Source of the DNA: Limanda limanda
Taxonomy: Eukaryota > Chordata > Actinopteri > Pleuronectiformes > Pleuronectidae
Direction of reading: 5' to 3'
Assembly: GCF_963576545.1 (NCBI RefSeq)
Contig: NC_083651.1
Span: 18,475,748 to 18,539,747 of the forward strand
DNA length: 64,000 bases
Below the pieces are notes generated by a model. It did not search any database, was not told the origin of the DNA, and saw only the letters and a program-made list of their open reading frames with translations. This document shows, piece by piece, positions 63,199-64,000 of the stretch. The position numbers were made by a program, and so were the translations under genes. The first letter of the stretch is position 1. The number at the start of each line of letters is the position of its first letter.

Positions 63199-63389
63199 GT
63201 GTGTATGACTTGAGTGTTCACAAAAATGATTCAATGACTTTGTGTCTTGTGTATTGTAGAAAAAAATACTCAGCCCTAGGTTTTATATACGACCATCTAG
63301 GAGTGGTTAACCAAATCTGGTGTAAATGGTCACAGATTAGGTCATTCTAACATGGGCTCATACATTGTTTGCTTTGTAATATGTTTCAA

Positions 63390-63542
63390 GTCTATTGCGA
63401 GTTCAACCGAGTGGTGGGGCAGGGTCTCAGAGAGAACTTCTTTGATGCACTTGACCGTTTCTCTCCAAGCCTGATGGACCTCTTTAGGAAAAAGAGGGGC
63501 GTCACCGGCCAGATTTTGACTGACGTTCTCCATAAGACAAAG
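63390..63542 (+). pseudogene. Exon B of the same gene, with a defective splice acceptor
   Basis: An open phase-0 segment of 51 codons begins VYCEFNRVVGQGLRENFFDA and continues through RFSPSLMDLFRKKRGVTG to DVLHKTK, followed by a consensus GTGAGT donor. It continues exon A in the order expected for the family (RWPALF...Q|V..EFNR). The expected acceptor AG at 63388-63389 is AA: the sequence reads TTTCAA|GTC. The nearest AG is one base further on (63389-63390). Using it would shift the frame and reach an early stop near the end of the exon. Either this copy is a recent pseudogene, or splicing uses another site. The open frame across all three exons suggests the lesion is young. Confidence 0.68.
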
Positions 63543-63806
63543 GTGAGTTGAAATGTCTACACCTCCTTCTCTCTTCCCTGCTCTTCAATTCTTTTCGGTC
63601 AATTTGCTCTCTGCTATCCTTTCCTTTTTCTCATCACTCTTCTTTCATCTCCATTGGTTAATCTTTGTCCTGCACTTTCCAGTGCTGGGAAATGCAGTAA
63701 GGGGATTGAAAAATTAAGACTATGCAGATATTAAATGAAAAAAACTTGACTATCCGTATTAACAAACTGTGTTTAATTGTTATATTCTACGTCCACTATC
63801 TTCCAG

Positions 63807-63899
63807 GTCAATGAGCCAACACACATAAGGTGCCTCATTCTTCGGGGATTGCCGGTCATCTTGGGGGATGATCCCAGTGCATTCTTCAGGAACTGCTCT
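63807..63899 (+). CDS. Exon C of the same gene
   Basis: This is a 93-bp phase-0 exon between a good acceptor (ACTATCTTCCAG) and a consensus donor (GTAAGT at 63900). It encodes VNEPTHIRCLILRGLPVILG followed by DDPSAFFRNCS, which matches the family's 'LxGLPxxLxEDPSxFFxxC' segment. It joins exon B in frame (KTK|VNE). The next exon would lie beyond 64000. The gene runs opposite to erbb4 and sits inside what is probably erbb4 intron 1. Confidence 0.72.
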
Positions 63900-64000
63900 G
63901 TAAGTAACTTAATTTGTTTTAAATGTTTGAGAGGCATAGGTTTTTTCATTTTAAGCCATTGTTAAAGACTGCTACACATTTTTTAAATAATTTGAATAGA

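Larger units (their letters stand above)
53615..64000 (-). other. erbb4: Part of erbb4 intron 1 (upstream of exon 2)
   Basis: This is the sequence upstream of exon 2 in the minus-strand gene. I found no exon 1 (a short signal-peptide exon with a GT donor), and intron 1 is very long in vertebrate ERBB4, so exon 1 is probably beyond the window. The segment holds a 91-bp exact tandem duplication at 55.3 kb, a tetranucleotide repeat at 57.5 kb, a SINE-like repeat at 61.6 kb and an antisense gene fragment from about 62 kb. The rest shows nothing recognisable. Confidence 0.6.

Overview
The window looks like teleost fish nuclear DNA, probably a percomorph. It is AT-rich and gene-sparse, with spliced exons, long (CA)n/(GT)n tracts, fish-type dispersed repeats, a Tc1/mariner copy and a Ty3/gypsy copy. 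Most of it is intron of one large host gene. That gene is erbb4, the neuregulin receptor tyrosine kinase, on the minus strand. Three exons are present with consensus splice sites: exon 2 (53463-53614), exon 3 (21487-21673) and exon 4 (1947-2078). They encode most of extracellular domain I (L1). Exons 2 and 3 have the sizes I recall for human ERBB4 (152 and 187 bp). Intron 2 is about 31.8 kb and intron 3 about 19.4 kb. Exon 1 and the promoter lie beyond 64000 or were not recognised; exon 5 onward lies before position 1.

Reading left to right: a cut-off dispersed repeat at the left edge and exon 4; intron 3 with two copies of a fish dispersed repeat, a Tc1-type transposase relic, two very long GT tracts and a perfect 45-nt palindrome; exon 3; intron 2, which holds most of the mobile DNA; exon 2; then intron 1 sequence. 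In intron 2 there are a 552-bp non-autonomous DNA element with a 9-bp target duplication (25738-26289), a 622-bp element with strong terminal inverted repeats (28883-29504), a complete but broken Tc1/mariner element with a DD37E spacing (35940-37488) and a Ty3/gypsy retrotransposon (38728-42862). The gypsy copy has a tRNA-Trp primer site and a 5' LTR that lacks its U3 part.

At the right end, on the plus strand and so antisense to erbb4, is the start of another gene or pseudogene (about 61995 to beyond 64000). It has a GC/CpG-rich stretch with a 39-bp tandem repeat, a consensus splice donor, and three exons encoding the C-terminal 'RWPALF' domain of a multicopy fish family often annotated as SAMD3-like. 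One splice acceptor appears to have changed from AG to AA.

I see no bacterial-type operon, CRISPR array or clearly new molecular system. The points most worth following are the nested antisense gene with the damaged splice site, the gypsy copy with an asymmetric LTR pair, the two non-autonomous DNA elements, the palindrome and a 91-bp exact tandem duplication.
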